From Tubiluchus corallicola (lineage: Eukaryota; Priapulida; Priapulimorpha; Priapulimorphida; Tubiluchidae): a stretch of DNA of 64,000 bases. Shown piece by piece: positions 1-11,600 of this stretch. How positions within the stretch are numbered: the stretch's first letter is position 1; every line of letters begins with the position of its first letter. The stretch spans positions 332,565 to 396,564 of the forward strand of contig JAQGDQ010000203.1 of the NCBI GenBank assembly GCA_030141605.1, read 5' to 3'. The notes beneath the pieces are model-generated. The model was not told the origin of the DNA, searched no databases, and was given only the letters and a program-made list of their open reading frames with translations. A program made the translations under genes and the position numbers.

Positions 1-247
1 AGAGGGAAAATAAGAGAGGAAGAGAAGCTTAAACGAACGAAAAAGTATGAATCGGAAGTGGTATCAATTTACTATGCATGAGTTCTGTTTCATATACGCC
101 GTAGCAGCAACGGTATGTCATGCATTTTTAACATCATATAGGTTGCTTTATATTACTATCTCCTATAGTAATTAATAATGTACGAAATAGACGGTCAGTC
201 TTGATTCGATCGTCAGCGTTGCAATTTAGGATAACAGAGAAACGCAA

Positions 248-585
248 CAGCTTACCGGGCTTTCTACAGCTTACCTGACTTTGTACAGCTTACCCGGTTT
301 TCACAGCTTACTCAGCTTTCTACAGATTACCTGACTTTCTGAAGATTACCAGCCTTTCTGCAACTTACCTGGCTTTCTGCAACTTGCCTGGTTTTCTACA
401 GCTTACCCAGCTGTCGGCCACTTAGATGGCTTTCTACAGTTTACCTGCTCTCTACAGCTTACCCGGCTTTCTGCAACTTACATGGCTTTCTACAGTTTAC
501 CTGGCTTTCTACAGATTACCCGGTTTTCTGCAACTTACATGGCTTTCTACAGTTTACCTGCTTTCTACAGATTACCCGATTTTCT
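248..585. repeat. Degenerate minisatellite, about 19-20 bp unit
   Basis: Roughly 17 imperfect copies of a unit like CTTACCTGGCTTTCTACAG run in tandem. Variants alternate between TTTCTACAG and TTTCTGCAAC, so neighbouring units form a higher-order pattern. An open frame across it gives a Leu/Tyr-rich peptide, which is a by-product of the repeat and not a gene. Confidence 0.85.
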
Positions 586-2060
586 TTATTGTACATAAAA
601 CGCTTCTGCCTAGTCGTAAATACATGCCACAGTCAATGAAATGTTTAGTGCACTCTATTGGAATAGAAATTTGAGGAAACACTGGTTACGTGGATTTCAA
701 CATTTTGATGACAAGTTATTGCGTTGCCTTCAAGTTCAATTTTTAACTTATTTCACGTTTTTGCGTCTTTCTGCCCATAAGTGTGGGCCACTAGGTTCAA
801 CAAATTATGCGGTTAACAGTTCTAATTTACGTGTGCTTTATTTTTGTATACTACTTATACACAGAAAACGATATATCAGAGTCACAATTAACAAAATAAT
901 AAATTTCACGAGAAATGATGTTGCAACAAGCTAAAAGTTTAAAAAGCCCGCCCAGTCTTACGACACTATGGGAATCCATCTTAGCAGTTATAGCTGAAGT
1001 TACAGTATTGAGATACATAGTGGTACTAATGAGCTATCACCTTGCTCAAAGTCGTTGATTTCTGCATACCATGTAGCGTACCCGTATGCCAATGATTCTA
1101 ACCCTGCAGGCCACGGCCTGTCAACCAGGACTTTTTCAATCTTAGCTTAATTTTATTCTGTGTAGGTTTGCAGTGTATGATGCGTTTTCTGATTTTGATT
1201 TTGAAGCACTGGCTAATGCACGACGTCAATGAGTGTGGTTTCATTGAATTCCCAAAATCCTTTAAGGTGAAATGCACAATAAGTTTAAAAAGAATAAAAA
1301 AGTAAGAAAGAATAATAAAAACTTTTATAAAGTCATATTAAAGGTAAAACAGCTCAACCTTGCAGGTATAAACATGTAAGTGTCCCTAAAGGGTAAATAC
1401 GAACTGAAGCTTTCCTTATAAAGGTCACATTGTCATTCAGTGATTAATCAATTGACTTAGTCTACAAAGCCAGTGGTCATTTTTCAATCGAATTTACGAT
1501 GTGTCACACGACAGTTTATCTACAGTTCGCTTTCACATATTTTACATATTATCCTTTCTCAAACTACATGCTAATGATTTACATTCTATGTTTGAGTAAT
1601 TACGGTATCATGCATATTACATGGCTAGCGTTGTTGTGAGAGTATTTGCAGCGTGATGTGGTTTTTATTGACCGTGCTACTCTCTGTACCTTACGAGAGC
1701 TTGTGCAGCGATATGTCATTGCGCCTGATCTGCATATTTATACAAGCCGAAGCTGAGTGCATGATATGTGTTTAGAATATAATATTGCATGAAATTATGC
1801 TCTCAGAGAGATGGTAAACGTTGAAGTGGACATTTGCTATGATTTATAAGCTATGGGCAGAAAGTTGGACGAACGCCGTTTGCCATGCTATTAATTTCAA
1901 GAAGAAAGTTTTGTTTTCACATTTTAAAGAAATTCCAATTACGTTTAACTGCTGAAAGGCCGCAACGTATACATAATGTGACCAGTTAATTAAAATAAGT
2001 GATGAAAATTCTGCTATCTATTCATTCCAGGCATACAATATGATATTAATATAAACGAGT
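586..2060. other. Intergenic, nothing recognised
   Basis: AT-rich sequence with only short random open frames. I see no domain, RNA gene or repeat here that I can name. Confidence 0.6.
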
Positions 2061-2175
2061 GTTTAGGCAACAGGAATGGCAGAATGGTTACTATATGTGG
2101 TTGATGACCGAAGTTAAGCAACAATTGCCATAGTCAATAAATGGATGGGTTACCACCGGGAGCAATACTCATTTT
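2061..2175 (+). repeat. 5S-rRNA-like copy (5S pseudogene or 5S-derived SINE head)
   Basis: The stretch ACCGAAGTTAAGCAAC, followed about 26 bases later by ATGGATGGGTTACCACCGGG, matches the order and spacing of the internal control region of animal 5S rRNA (the AAGTTAAGCAAC block, then TGGATGGGTGACCGCCTGGGA). The 5' third is poorly conserved, so this is not a functional 5S gene. Known 5S-derived SINEs (SINE3 class) keep just this region as a Pol III promoter. Whether this is a SINE or a lone pseudogene depends on other copies in the genome. Confidence 0.6.
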
Positions 2176-3107
2176 AAGTGGTTAAGATTTCACCGCCGTC
2201 TTAGTGTCATCTTGAGGTTAATCCCAATAATTACCTAGATACAGGTCCTGCCACAATGTTAATTAGGCTCTTTCATTGAGTGCTGAATCCCAGTGTGTAA
2301 TGTCCTGAACTTTCTGAAGAATCATCCTACATGTAACATATTTCTTACACAAAAATAACAAGTTTTCCATAGTTTCATTCCTAACGTCGCGTAGCTAATA
2401 AACAAGTTTACAAATAATCAACCATTAACTTTCTCCACCAAATATTAAAAGGTGTATTTCCACACATATCTTAATCTAATTTAAAAAATATATAATAATT
2501 AAATTTTAAAGTTATTAAAGTTAATAAGTAAGTAAAGTTATAATAAGCGTATAGAGTAACATGCACACGCGCCCAAGCACGCACACGCTCATGCACACGC
2601 GGTTAATATGTCTTGGGGTTGTAGGATAACGAATAAATATTGGGCCAGAACCCGTTTTTTAAGTTCAGTTACAAAATGATTTGTCACATGGCTATGGCTA
2701 TGGCCTTGAGCCATGACTATTTGGCTATAGAGTGACTAAGGAGGTGTGTCATGACCCATAGACATCGACCTCGGGACATATAGGCCTCACCTTGTTATTA
2801 GTTAATGAAATTTTACATCTTTGTTGCAGTTCATCTTATTTTCAATAAACATAGCGCTTGTACAAGTCTATAATGTGTTTACTGCATTCTGATAATTACA
2901 CGTAAATTAATATTCCCTTAAACTCTAACTGAATTGTCGTCTGCTGAATTCTACGTACACAATCACATTGTGTGAAGATTGTGGGTTCAACTGTAGCAGC
3001 CTAATTCACTGGCTTCAGAGGAAGAGAAATTATAGTTGCAGCCAGCAAGTGTTATGCTAGTAATAATTAGCACAGCATCTGCCTACTAGTCTATAGTTTC
3101 ATACCTT

Positions 3108-3123
3108 TGTGCGCATGCGCACA
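3108..3123. promoter_or_regulatory. Perfect palindrome containing an NRF1-type site
   Basis: TGTGCGCATGCGCACA is its own reverse complement and contains TGCGCATGCGCA, the consensus recognised by NRF1/Ewg-type factors in animals. CpG is scarce nearby, so the site stands out. No open frame starts close by, so any promoter role is inference. Confidence 0.35.
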
Positions 3124-4089
3124 CGTACCGGAATTATAAATGCTGCGTGAATTGGAAATGAACGCATTAGACCTGTATAACACCTGTAGAATAAAGGCAC
3201 CAGAACGCCATTAAATGGTGATACTTCATATAACGTAATTGTTTATACTGCGGTGGAAAGTAAATCTGATGTGTAGTATTGGGTATTAGTATCAACACAA
3301 GCGAAATTGGGTTGCCATGTAGAGCGTGACTGCGTTTATCGAATGCAGTAGCCTGGAAGTGGATTTCTTGGCTTCAATTTAAGTGTAGGCATAGGGAGGC
3401 CAGGATAAACAAGATTTATGTGCTGAGGTTGAGAGGTTGACACCGGAACTGTGCAGTGTGAGACTCGCTGAGTCCGTTGCTGTTACCGTTACCTTGGTGA
3501 TTCTGGTATAAGGGCGATTGGATGCTGCAGCCATGGTTACCCCAGCTGATTAGCAGGTATTTGCCCATTGTACGTAATGTTAGGTAGGCATGCTGTACGT
3601 ATTCTCAATTAGCATAGTTATATCAGCCAAAAAATTTTATATAAAAACGCAATTAAAAATGGCTCAGTTGATATTTTGCTAGTGCAATTAAGTAACACAT
3701 TGTGTTGTCTACAAAGCGTTTTTACTGTACATTTACTTTACCTTCTCTTAAAAGGTTTACTTTTAAAGTTAGTTAACATGCAAGTACCGAATTTACTTGC
3801 ATATTAGTATAGTTGAATATACTTGTAGAATCTCAGTATTGTTTCTGAGATCAATGAGAAAGCCAGATCCTCGGAAAGAAAGAAGCCAGCCTGCAACCAA
3901 AAGGAACGCACTGTCATTTCAATTATGAGTTCTTGGTGTATTTTCGGTTGTGTAATTTTAGCTCTGCTAACTGCATGGTTGAAGGTTCTGTTGCTCGCGT
4001 AATGGTTTTCCACAGACCACACAGGAATTTCACGGGAAAAATGTTTGTCCGCGGCAACCAGCTACTATACATAGCCGTGTAGTCGCTTT

Positions 4090-4202
4090 TAGCTATTTAT
4101 TGTTTTATTCAACATTATAGCTTGCTAGAACTGACTTTTACGTTATTCACAGTATAAATTTTTGTAGCTTTATACTCAAATAAATTCAATTCAATTCAAT
4201 TC
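4090..4202 (+). repeat. Possible LINE 3' end with (ATTCA)n tail
   Basis: An AT-rich stretch ends in AAATAAATTCAATTCAATTC, a pentanucleotide array directly after a polyadenylation-like AATAAA. CR1/L2-type elements often end in short tandem repeats of this kind. No coding remnant is visible, so the call rests on the tail alone. Confidence 0.3.
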
Positions 4203-6771
4203 TACAAAACCAGTAACGAAATAGTAACAATTTTACACAGTTTTAGGTGAATATTATGCAAATAGAATATCTAAAAACTTTTATTACCTTGGTACTTGCC
4301 AGTAATATCTTTAAGCTGAATAGTAGGTTAGCTGAATAGAATGTAGAACTTTTCTGTATTTATGGTTTGGAGTGCGGAAATTTGAGCATGTAAATGTAAA
4401 TGTGTGGAAAAAATGGAAATGTGGCTTAACAAAAACGTAAAGTTGGATGACCTTTTCAAATTCGATTCGCGTTTTTGCTATGTTCTTGTCTTGGGCTTGT
4501 ACGTGTCGTATAGCAGTATATCTCAGCTTAACTGTGAGAAACCGCACTTTGCCATATTTCTGCTGGTTTTATAGTAACAGAACACCACCATAAATAATTG
4601 AAAAAGCTCACAGTCGGATGTTGATAGCAACTATACTGCGTTCATTCACGTGTGTGTGTTTAATTAGCCGATCAGCATCCCTAGAGAATCATATGAAGCC
4701 ATAATGATACTGCTTGAACTTCATTGTAACACCTAACAGTACTCTGTGTCTCTAGATGTTAGAGGATGCTGAATCTCAAGCGACTTATGGGCAGGTAATT
4801 GGTTCTAATCATCTGGTCGTGTAGATTGTATCCTTGGCTGATTGTGTGTCGCTAAAATTGTCTGAAATAACTGGAAAGATGACAGCCAAGATGGCCGTAA
4901 ATTGAATCAAATTGCAAGATTAGGTGGGTTTCGCTGCGATGTAGAATGTTTGAAAGATGTGCTTGCATGTTAGAAGAGCAAGTTGTAAAAATCATTCACC
5001 AAACTACACTAAGTAGATAAGATGAGAATTTAGACACTAGGGAAGTTGCAAATATGAAAGACGTGGAAGAGATTTAAATAATAACTGGTCACAGTGTTTC
5101 TGCGTTTCTCAGAATCCTGATATCTCAGCTTTGTATATACTAATTTATGTCATTGCACCTTTGCATGTATGTGTAAGTTACTTAACTTGGTCAAAATGTA
5201 TGCATATGCTGCATAACCCGTGTTCACAATAAGAAACGAATGATTATGATATTAAATATGTAATTAAAATTAATTACGCAATTAAAAATTTGAAAAAGGC
5301 GAAATGTGCTATTGATACGTGATGTGTGATGTGTTTTAATGGTAATGATAAATTTCTCATTTCAGTTAAAAATGGTTTATCAGTACATAAAAGCAACTTA
5401 TTTGTGAACTTTGTAACTAGATTTCGTGTTGAGCGGCTATTCAAAAACTAAATTTAATTTTTTTTATGTATTTCAGTAAACTCTATTATGGAAAGCCTTA
5501 GCGAGATGCTAATATGTAGTTAGATTCAACACACATCAGTAACCGATTTTATACCATACAGTAGCGCCATTAAGGCGTCAGTAAGCCTATTATAATTATT
5601 GAAGTTCATTTTTTATTAAATATTACCTATTTACCCACGCTCGCCTATAATTATATCGTAACTCAATATGTTAATCCATCATTTAGAATTAATCCAACCA
5701 TTTATTTTCAACCTCGTCTCATTTTATCCTTAACTTTCTATCTAGGCTCTACGTTTGTCACACATCCCAGCTTTCACTGTTGCTAAACCTTTCTGCGACT
5801 TAAATGCCATTTATAATAAATGTACTACAATAATGTACACTTGTAATTTTCTTATTAGATATGAATCACATCCGATAAGTTTTGGTATAGGGATTTCTTC
5901 CTGTTGGGAACATCAGTATAATTTATGTTTATGAAAGTATGTAATCTATCTACCATGGATAATCTTAAAACAAAAATACAGTCGAAACGAGTTGCCACCT
6001 TAAACTATAAGACTGGGAGAATGGAACCGAGTAAAACAAGAGGAACTTTTTAAACAATCAGAGAAGGTAATTACATTCCTAGTGCGATATTTCGACAATG
6101 ATAGTTTGTCGTGAGTTGTGAAACATTTGTTAGCTTACTGAAATGATTCCGAGTCAACTGATGGGGATAATTGAAAATTATCACTTGTTGCCCGGCAACT
6201 TCAGCTTCAGCAGCGGCGCCGCGCAATTTTCATCGCCTTTAGTCATCAACTCTACACAATTTCACGACAACAGATGAATTGATTATTATAATTCTTTAAA
6301 ATAAAACTTGTTTATAAAGTAATTTCTTAGCTTGAAACGAACGAATGTCAGAAATATTTTTAAGTATCCTTGGAGGCAAATTAGTTTAGATTAAGAATTT
6401 CATTTCACGTGAAGCGAAGTGAATATCTGCGTGATCACGACGTGTTCTTCGTGACGGAAGTTAAGAACAGGTGAAAAAATGCTCACGCAACCTCAAGCCG
6501 AGCAGTGATTGAGAACTACTTGCAGATATGTTCGACAGCAACAACAATAAGTGGTTTTTGGTACAACGTACCTCTTGCGGCAGCACTTCCTGAAGTTTGC
6601 CATTTTGGGGTTGATTTTATGCTTCCTGTGTAATTTGTTTAGTTCTTTTAATAACAGAGCCAGATTCTTAACGCATTCTACTAATTTCCTCATAAAACGT
6701 TAAAAAAGAGAATAACATTGGCGAAAAATGACGAAAAAAAAAATGATCAAGAAAAACAAACACCATCACTG

Positions 6772-6810
6772 CAACAACAACAACTACAACAACAACAACA
6801 ACAACAACAA
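6772..6810. repeat. (CAA)n microsatellite
   Basis: Near-perfect CAA array with one CTA interruption. The Cys-rich minus-strand frame across it is a by-product. Confidence 0.9.
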
Positions 6811-7318
6811 GTACGTCGATCAAAAAATATCATACTAATTAACATTGCAGGCCTACAGGCTTCTTCTTTAAGCTTAATTTTTTTCCAATAAACATTGATA
6901 CTGCTGCTACTGCAGTGATGTTTTTCCACGATGGGTCGAAAGTTTATACACAATAATTACAAACCCCGCGGTTTATTGACAGTAATCTGTTGTCCAACGA
7001 GTGATTGTTAACCGTCTTTATCGTTCTGCATGGAAGATGCTCTCATGTCCAGCCGTTTCGAGAGGCGGTTGAATAACTTGAATACATGTGACAAAGAAAT
7101 TTCTGCGAATTTATGCTTAATGATGTAAAGTGATTTTATTACTGACACTTCTATATTAACTTGTGGTGTACCTTATAGGCGTTCTGAGCTTGTATGAAAT
7201 TTTAGTTATCTGACCGATCCACTTATGATTGTTTTTGGCTCATAATGGCAACACGAGAAAAGTTTTCACAGTTTATATGACCTGCTATAATTAAGTAAAC
7301 GCACAACAGATGTAACAT

Positions 7319-7320
<2 letters not shown>
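6811..7320. other. Intergenic, nothing recognised
   Basis: No gene, repeat or RNA that I can name. Confidence 0.6.
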
Positions 7321-7321
<1 letters not shown>

Positions 7322-7356
<35 letters not shown>

Positions 7357-7367
7357 GATTATTATTA

Positions 7368-7434
<67 letters not shown>
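7322..7434. repeat. (ATT)n microsatellite
   Basis: About 37 ATT units with a GATT and a TTTATT interruption. Confidence 0.95.
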
Positions 7435-7435
<1 letters not shown>

Positions 7436-7805
7436 AGAGGCACAATTACTATAATTGTTATTTTGTGATAATAATAATAATCACCATACTAATGCTCTCC
7501 CAACTGCATAGTGACGCCTTCAACTAGTATTTGTTTCAGTAACTGGTAACATTTTCATAACTTTAGATATCTTGCTTTTAACTTTGTTTTTTTAAATTTT
7601 ATGCATAAACACAAAATAGACGCCAACCAATAAATTTCTTACACTTGCCGGCCAAAAACAGACACTGTTAATCAATAGCAAGTTAGTTTAAGATTTTGTT
7701 TTCTGGTGCTGTGTTTAAATTTTCACTTCTTAAGTGTAGTTAATTTGTTTAACTTCTTTGTGTAAAAACATATATTTGCAGGCCTAAATCAACATTTGGG
7801 TTAAT

Positions 7806-8001
7806 TGGCGTTTATGTAGCTTCCGGAATGCGCATGCGTTATGGGAGTGCGAAGTAGATGAAATCAGTTTATATTATTTTCAATGCACCCGTTCATATGA
7901 CCTGCGTTATGCGCTATTTTTTTCTGCAGTTATTTCTTATTAATTTTTTTATTCCGCAGGCGGAAACGCATAACGCGTTCCGGATGCTACATGAACACCA
8001 C
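7806..8001. mobile_element. MITE, copy 1 of a family with about 35-bp inverted ends
   Basis: The left end (GGCGTTTATGTAGCTTCCGG) and the reverse complement of the right end (GGTGTTCATGTAGCATCCGG) match over about 35 bp with few changes. The inside also matches the element at 35293-35469, for example GACCTGCGTTATGC followed by TTTCTGCAG. About 195 bp, no coding capacity, so a non-autonomous DNA transposon. The superfamily is not identifiable without the target-site duplication. Confidence 0.75.
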
Positions 8002-8516
8002 TAGTCTGCTGTTTAGGAATTCTCACCCGTAACATATTATACGGGTTTACAGATCCCGTCCGGCAAAGAGATTGGGGAATCTACTCGTATGAATATTTCA
8101 TGAGTCTTCAAATATTTCACGAGTGTTCACGGTAACTCCTGGAAAAGCGGGAAACAATATCAATTACTGTAGACTACTTTGATGGCATAAAAACATTTTG
8201 ATATCGCGTTTGCTGCATCAAACAGATATAAAGTAGCACTTTATTGGCCAAAACAACGCGCAAGCAAACACATCGAGAGCCTTGTAGGTGATTTTAACTT
8301 CTGGAAATATCAGTGTAACAAGTGCACAATACGCCAACAACTATTATTCTGATCATTTTTGCTACCGATAACTGCAGCCAAAAAAGAAGGTGCAGACATA
8401 GCACTACTATCATTATTTAATTTCAGCTTAAGTTGTTTAACCAACGATATCATCCCCTCCTCCAGAATCTTTGCACTGATCACGCAGTTAACTATTAGTC
8501 GCTTAATTTAAATACT
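8002..8516. other. Intergenic, nothing recognised
   Basis: No gene or repeat that I can name. Confidence 0.6.
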
Positions 8517-8645
8517 AGTGGTAGTGGTAGTAGTGTTGGTAGTGGCAGCGGTAGCGGTAGCGATAGTGTGCAGCAGCAGCAGTGGCAGTGGCAGCAGAAG
8601 CGGCAGCAGCAGTAGCAGTAGCAATAGCAGTACCAGTAATAGTAA
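8517..8645. repeat. Degenerate GTA/GCA trinucleotide array
   Basis: Mixed GTA, GTG, GCA and GCG triplets in one phase. The open frame on each strand (Ser/Gly-rich on plus, Cys-rich on minus) comes from the triplets and is not treated as a gene. Confidence 0.85.
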
Positions 8646-11600
8646 CTCAACCTTTTTGCAGAGACACTTAAATAGAACACTTAAATTTGTTTTGACTTCC
8701 TATCAGTCGAATACAATCGTATTGCAATAAAAATACATCATAACGTTTTAATTATATCCATTTGAAATTTCTTTAATTCAACTAATTGTTTGTTAGTGGC
8801 ACAAACTCTGTTATGATTTGTTATAAATCTGTTAATCATAGAATGAATAAAATTGGATCCAATTCCATAGATGATTGAAACTAATGTGATGTAACTGTAT
8901 TTCCATAGCCAAAGATTTTAGTATTGGCTGCAGGGAGCTGCTTAAAGGTGCACCTTAAATTCCGGTTAAATCCAAAACAAGATTTGTAAAACACTTTTCA
9001 GCGGAACACTAAACTGCATTACAATTCGATTAACAGGATGTGCATTCTGCCATCTTAAAGAACTTAGCTTCCCAAAAGTCACCGCGGGACGTCCCATAAT
9101 GCGCTGTTAAGAAAAACATCTCAGCGAGACTGGGCAAAGAAAGGTTTTTCGTACATCTATGTAGACGGTTTGAGATGCAGATGGATGCCACATGCTACGA
9201 AAAAACACATCTCGTTTTAGCTTATCCTTTCCTTATGTTCCTGTGGTGTGGAAGGGAGGTAAGGATGGTTCGGAAGATGTTCTTCGGTTAAATCCATTTT
9301 TAAAATCTTATGTAATAGTCGTTATTAATCGACCAATGTAACTGCGCAATAGCCTACACGATTTGCCGTCCGATAAGGGGTCGCTATCTTGAAAAGTTAT
9401 TATAATTAAAACGGGCTCTAGGCAGTTTGATGTCCTAGGCGAAAACTATTTGTAGCGTCGCCTCCTCAGCGGTCAACCCCCTTCCTTCATGGTTTTCATC
9501 CCACAGCCAAAATTGAATTTTGTTGCATGTATAAGTAGTACTTGTGTGTTAGGCTAATACATGTATTATAATGTGCTAATTAAGTGTAGTTAATTAACTA
9601 TCTACAGCATGTGTTGATTAAATGTAAAATTGAGTTTATGACCCAATTATACGTCCTGGATGTTCAGGAGCAATGAAAATTTCTTCTATTTTGCTAACAC
9701 TTTTCACGTACATGCTTTTGGCTAGATTTTTCCTGAATCTTTCCATCAATAAATTTTTGAAACACCAACTTCTCTTTTTATATCTATTTCACTAGTTTCA
9801 TCGTCTTTACAACCATAACTCTGGTCTGGTTGAAAATACTGACGTAGACATTCGATATAAGTAATTGTACTTCCAAGAGTGGAACTCATTTATTGTTTTA
9901 AACTAACTGTGTTCCTGTTGTATAGTTTTATCTTATGTGTATAGTTTTGTATTCTGCATTTCCTAATCGTTTTATATAGTACTCTACATATTGATTTAAA
10001 TCTAAAATGAAATAAAATAAAATAACATAAACATCTTTAGTGAATTTGTTTGTTGTTTAGTGTCCGCCTTTCGTTTCCTGTATTACGCTTCTGAAGGTAT
10101 ATTCGATTCTTATATGTTTTTCCGCTACAATTAGGCCAAGATTTTCCTATTGCGAAATCTTCTTGTTAGACAAACACTTTTTTATTAACAGGAGTAGATG
10201 CAATATGAACTGTAGGCAAAAGGAGGGAAATAACGTAATATTGGGAAACCAATTAAAACAAAAGTGGAAAGTGTTTTGCTGCAGGTCAGTGTCGATGAAT
10301 CATACATTTTCAAGAAATTTTTGACACAAATTAACACTTTGTACACAAAGAAATTTAGGCACAGTGACACGAGCTGAAGTTGAGTAGTGGTTATTTTGGA
10401 CATACAACACCTTGCAGATCACTCTGCCTGTGATTTTAGTACGAAGACATTTGACAAATAAGGCGAAAGTACAAAACGAGTTTTTTGGAGCTGCTTAAAT
10501 CACAAGAAGACACCCGTCATAAATAAAAAAATTGTCTTGAAATTTTTTGTCATTGTCTTATTGCATACAAACTTGCGCTAGCAGTAACACTGTATAAAAC
10601 TTTTAAATTAAAACTCCCGCGATGACTGTAGGTGTAGCAATTTTAACCATAAGTCGTTTGAAACAAATTTAGATAACATTGCATAAAGTTTGAAAAAATA
10701 ATAATCAGAATAGTTGTAGCACACTTTGTGCTAACTAAGCAAAAGTAAAAAATCACCTTATTTTGTTAGTAAGATCAATAATGTGTTTTGGTCTCGAAAT
10801 TTCCGAAAATTCAGAACGACTGTTCGTATTTCTACATATAAAATTGCAAAAACAGGTTTTTATCGCCGTATTTCAATTCCAATTCTTATATGTTAAATTT
10901 TAAACTTAAATTTACTGTATTTGTTGCTTGTCTATGATAGCACATTGCTGCTTTTTAAACGTTCTACATAAAAGTTTAAAAATTGATACTCAAATTGAAA
11001 ACTTTATCTTTTCCCAATTACTAGCTAAGCAGCATAAGCTAGAGGAAGTGTGTCTGACTCTAAAAGCTGATTATAATTTTGAAGCGGAAGTTTGTACCGA
11101 TGCTTCTTTCGTAATTACTGTGCAATGACCATGTTTCTTTGACGCGAACGTTGCCATATAAGTAATTTTGACTTTTGGAGCACAGTGTAACTTGGACGTC
11201 ACAAAAGCTCTCTGCAAGAATCATTTACAGTCATCCATCACAGCGCAGTCGTTAGTCTGCTGTGTGCTAGTTTAGAAGCCAGAGTTTTTATGGCTTCCCA
11301 AAGATAAATGAATGTTTTCAGCTGCAAGAGCGCGGCCTGACGCAAAAAAGCTAAAAACATCGTTGACCCGGTTTTAATGCCTTTGCGCATGCGGGGCGAA
11401 CATTTTACTTAACATGCAAAATTTGTAAACATATTTTCACTTGTTTTTTGGGTGATGTGACACCTACCATCGTGTATAAACGACTTTGGACTTGCTGAAT
11501 TGTAAAGAAGATTGAACGTTGTTCGGTAACACGGTTACACAGAAATTTAGGTACCTCTTAACTAGCGGATCTTGGTTTAATTACTGTTATTCGTATATCT

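Larger units (their letters stand above)
2176..6770. other. Intergenic, AT-rich, no gene seen
   Basis: No supported coding region. It contains a 16-bp palindrome with an NRF1-type core (3108-3123) and a possible LINE 3' tail (about 4090-4200), listed separately. Short open frames at 3804-4022 and 4311-4547 (minus) have no recognisable content and are taken as chance. Confidence 0.55.

Noticed and set aside
8495-8730. Cys-rich (minus) and Ser-rich (plus) open frames
   Set aside because: Both derive from the GTA/GCA triplet array.
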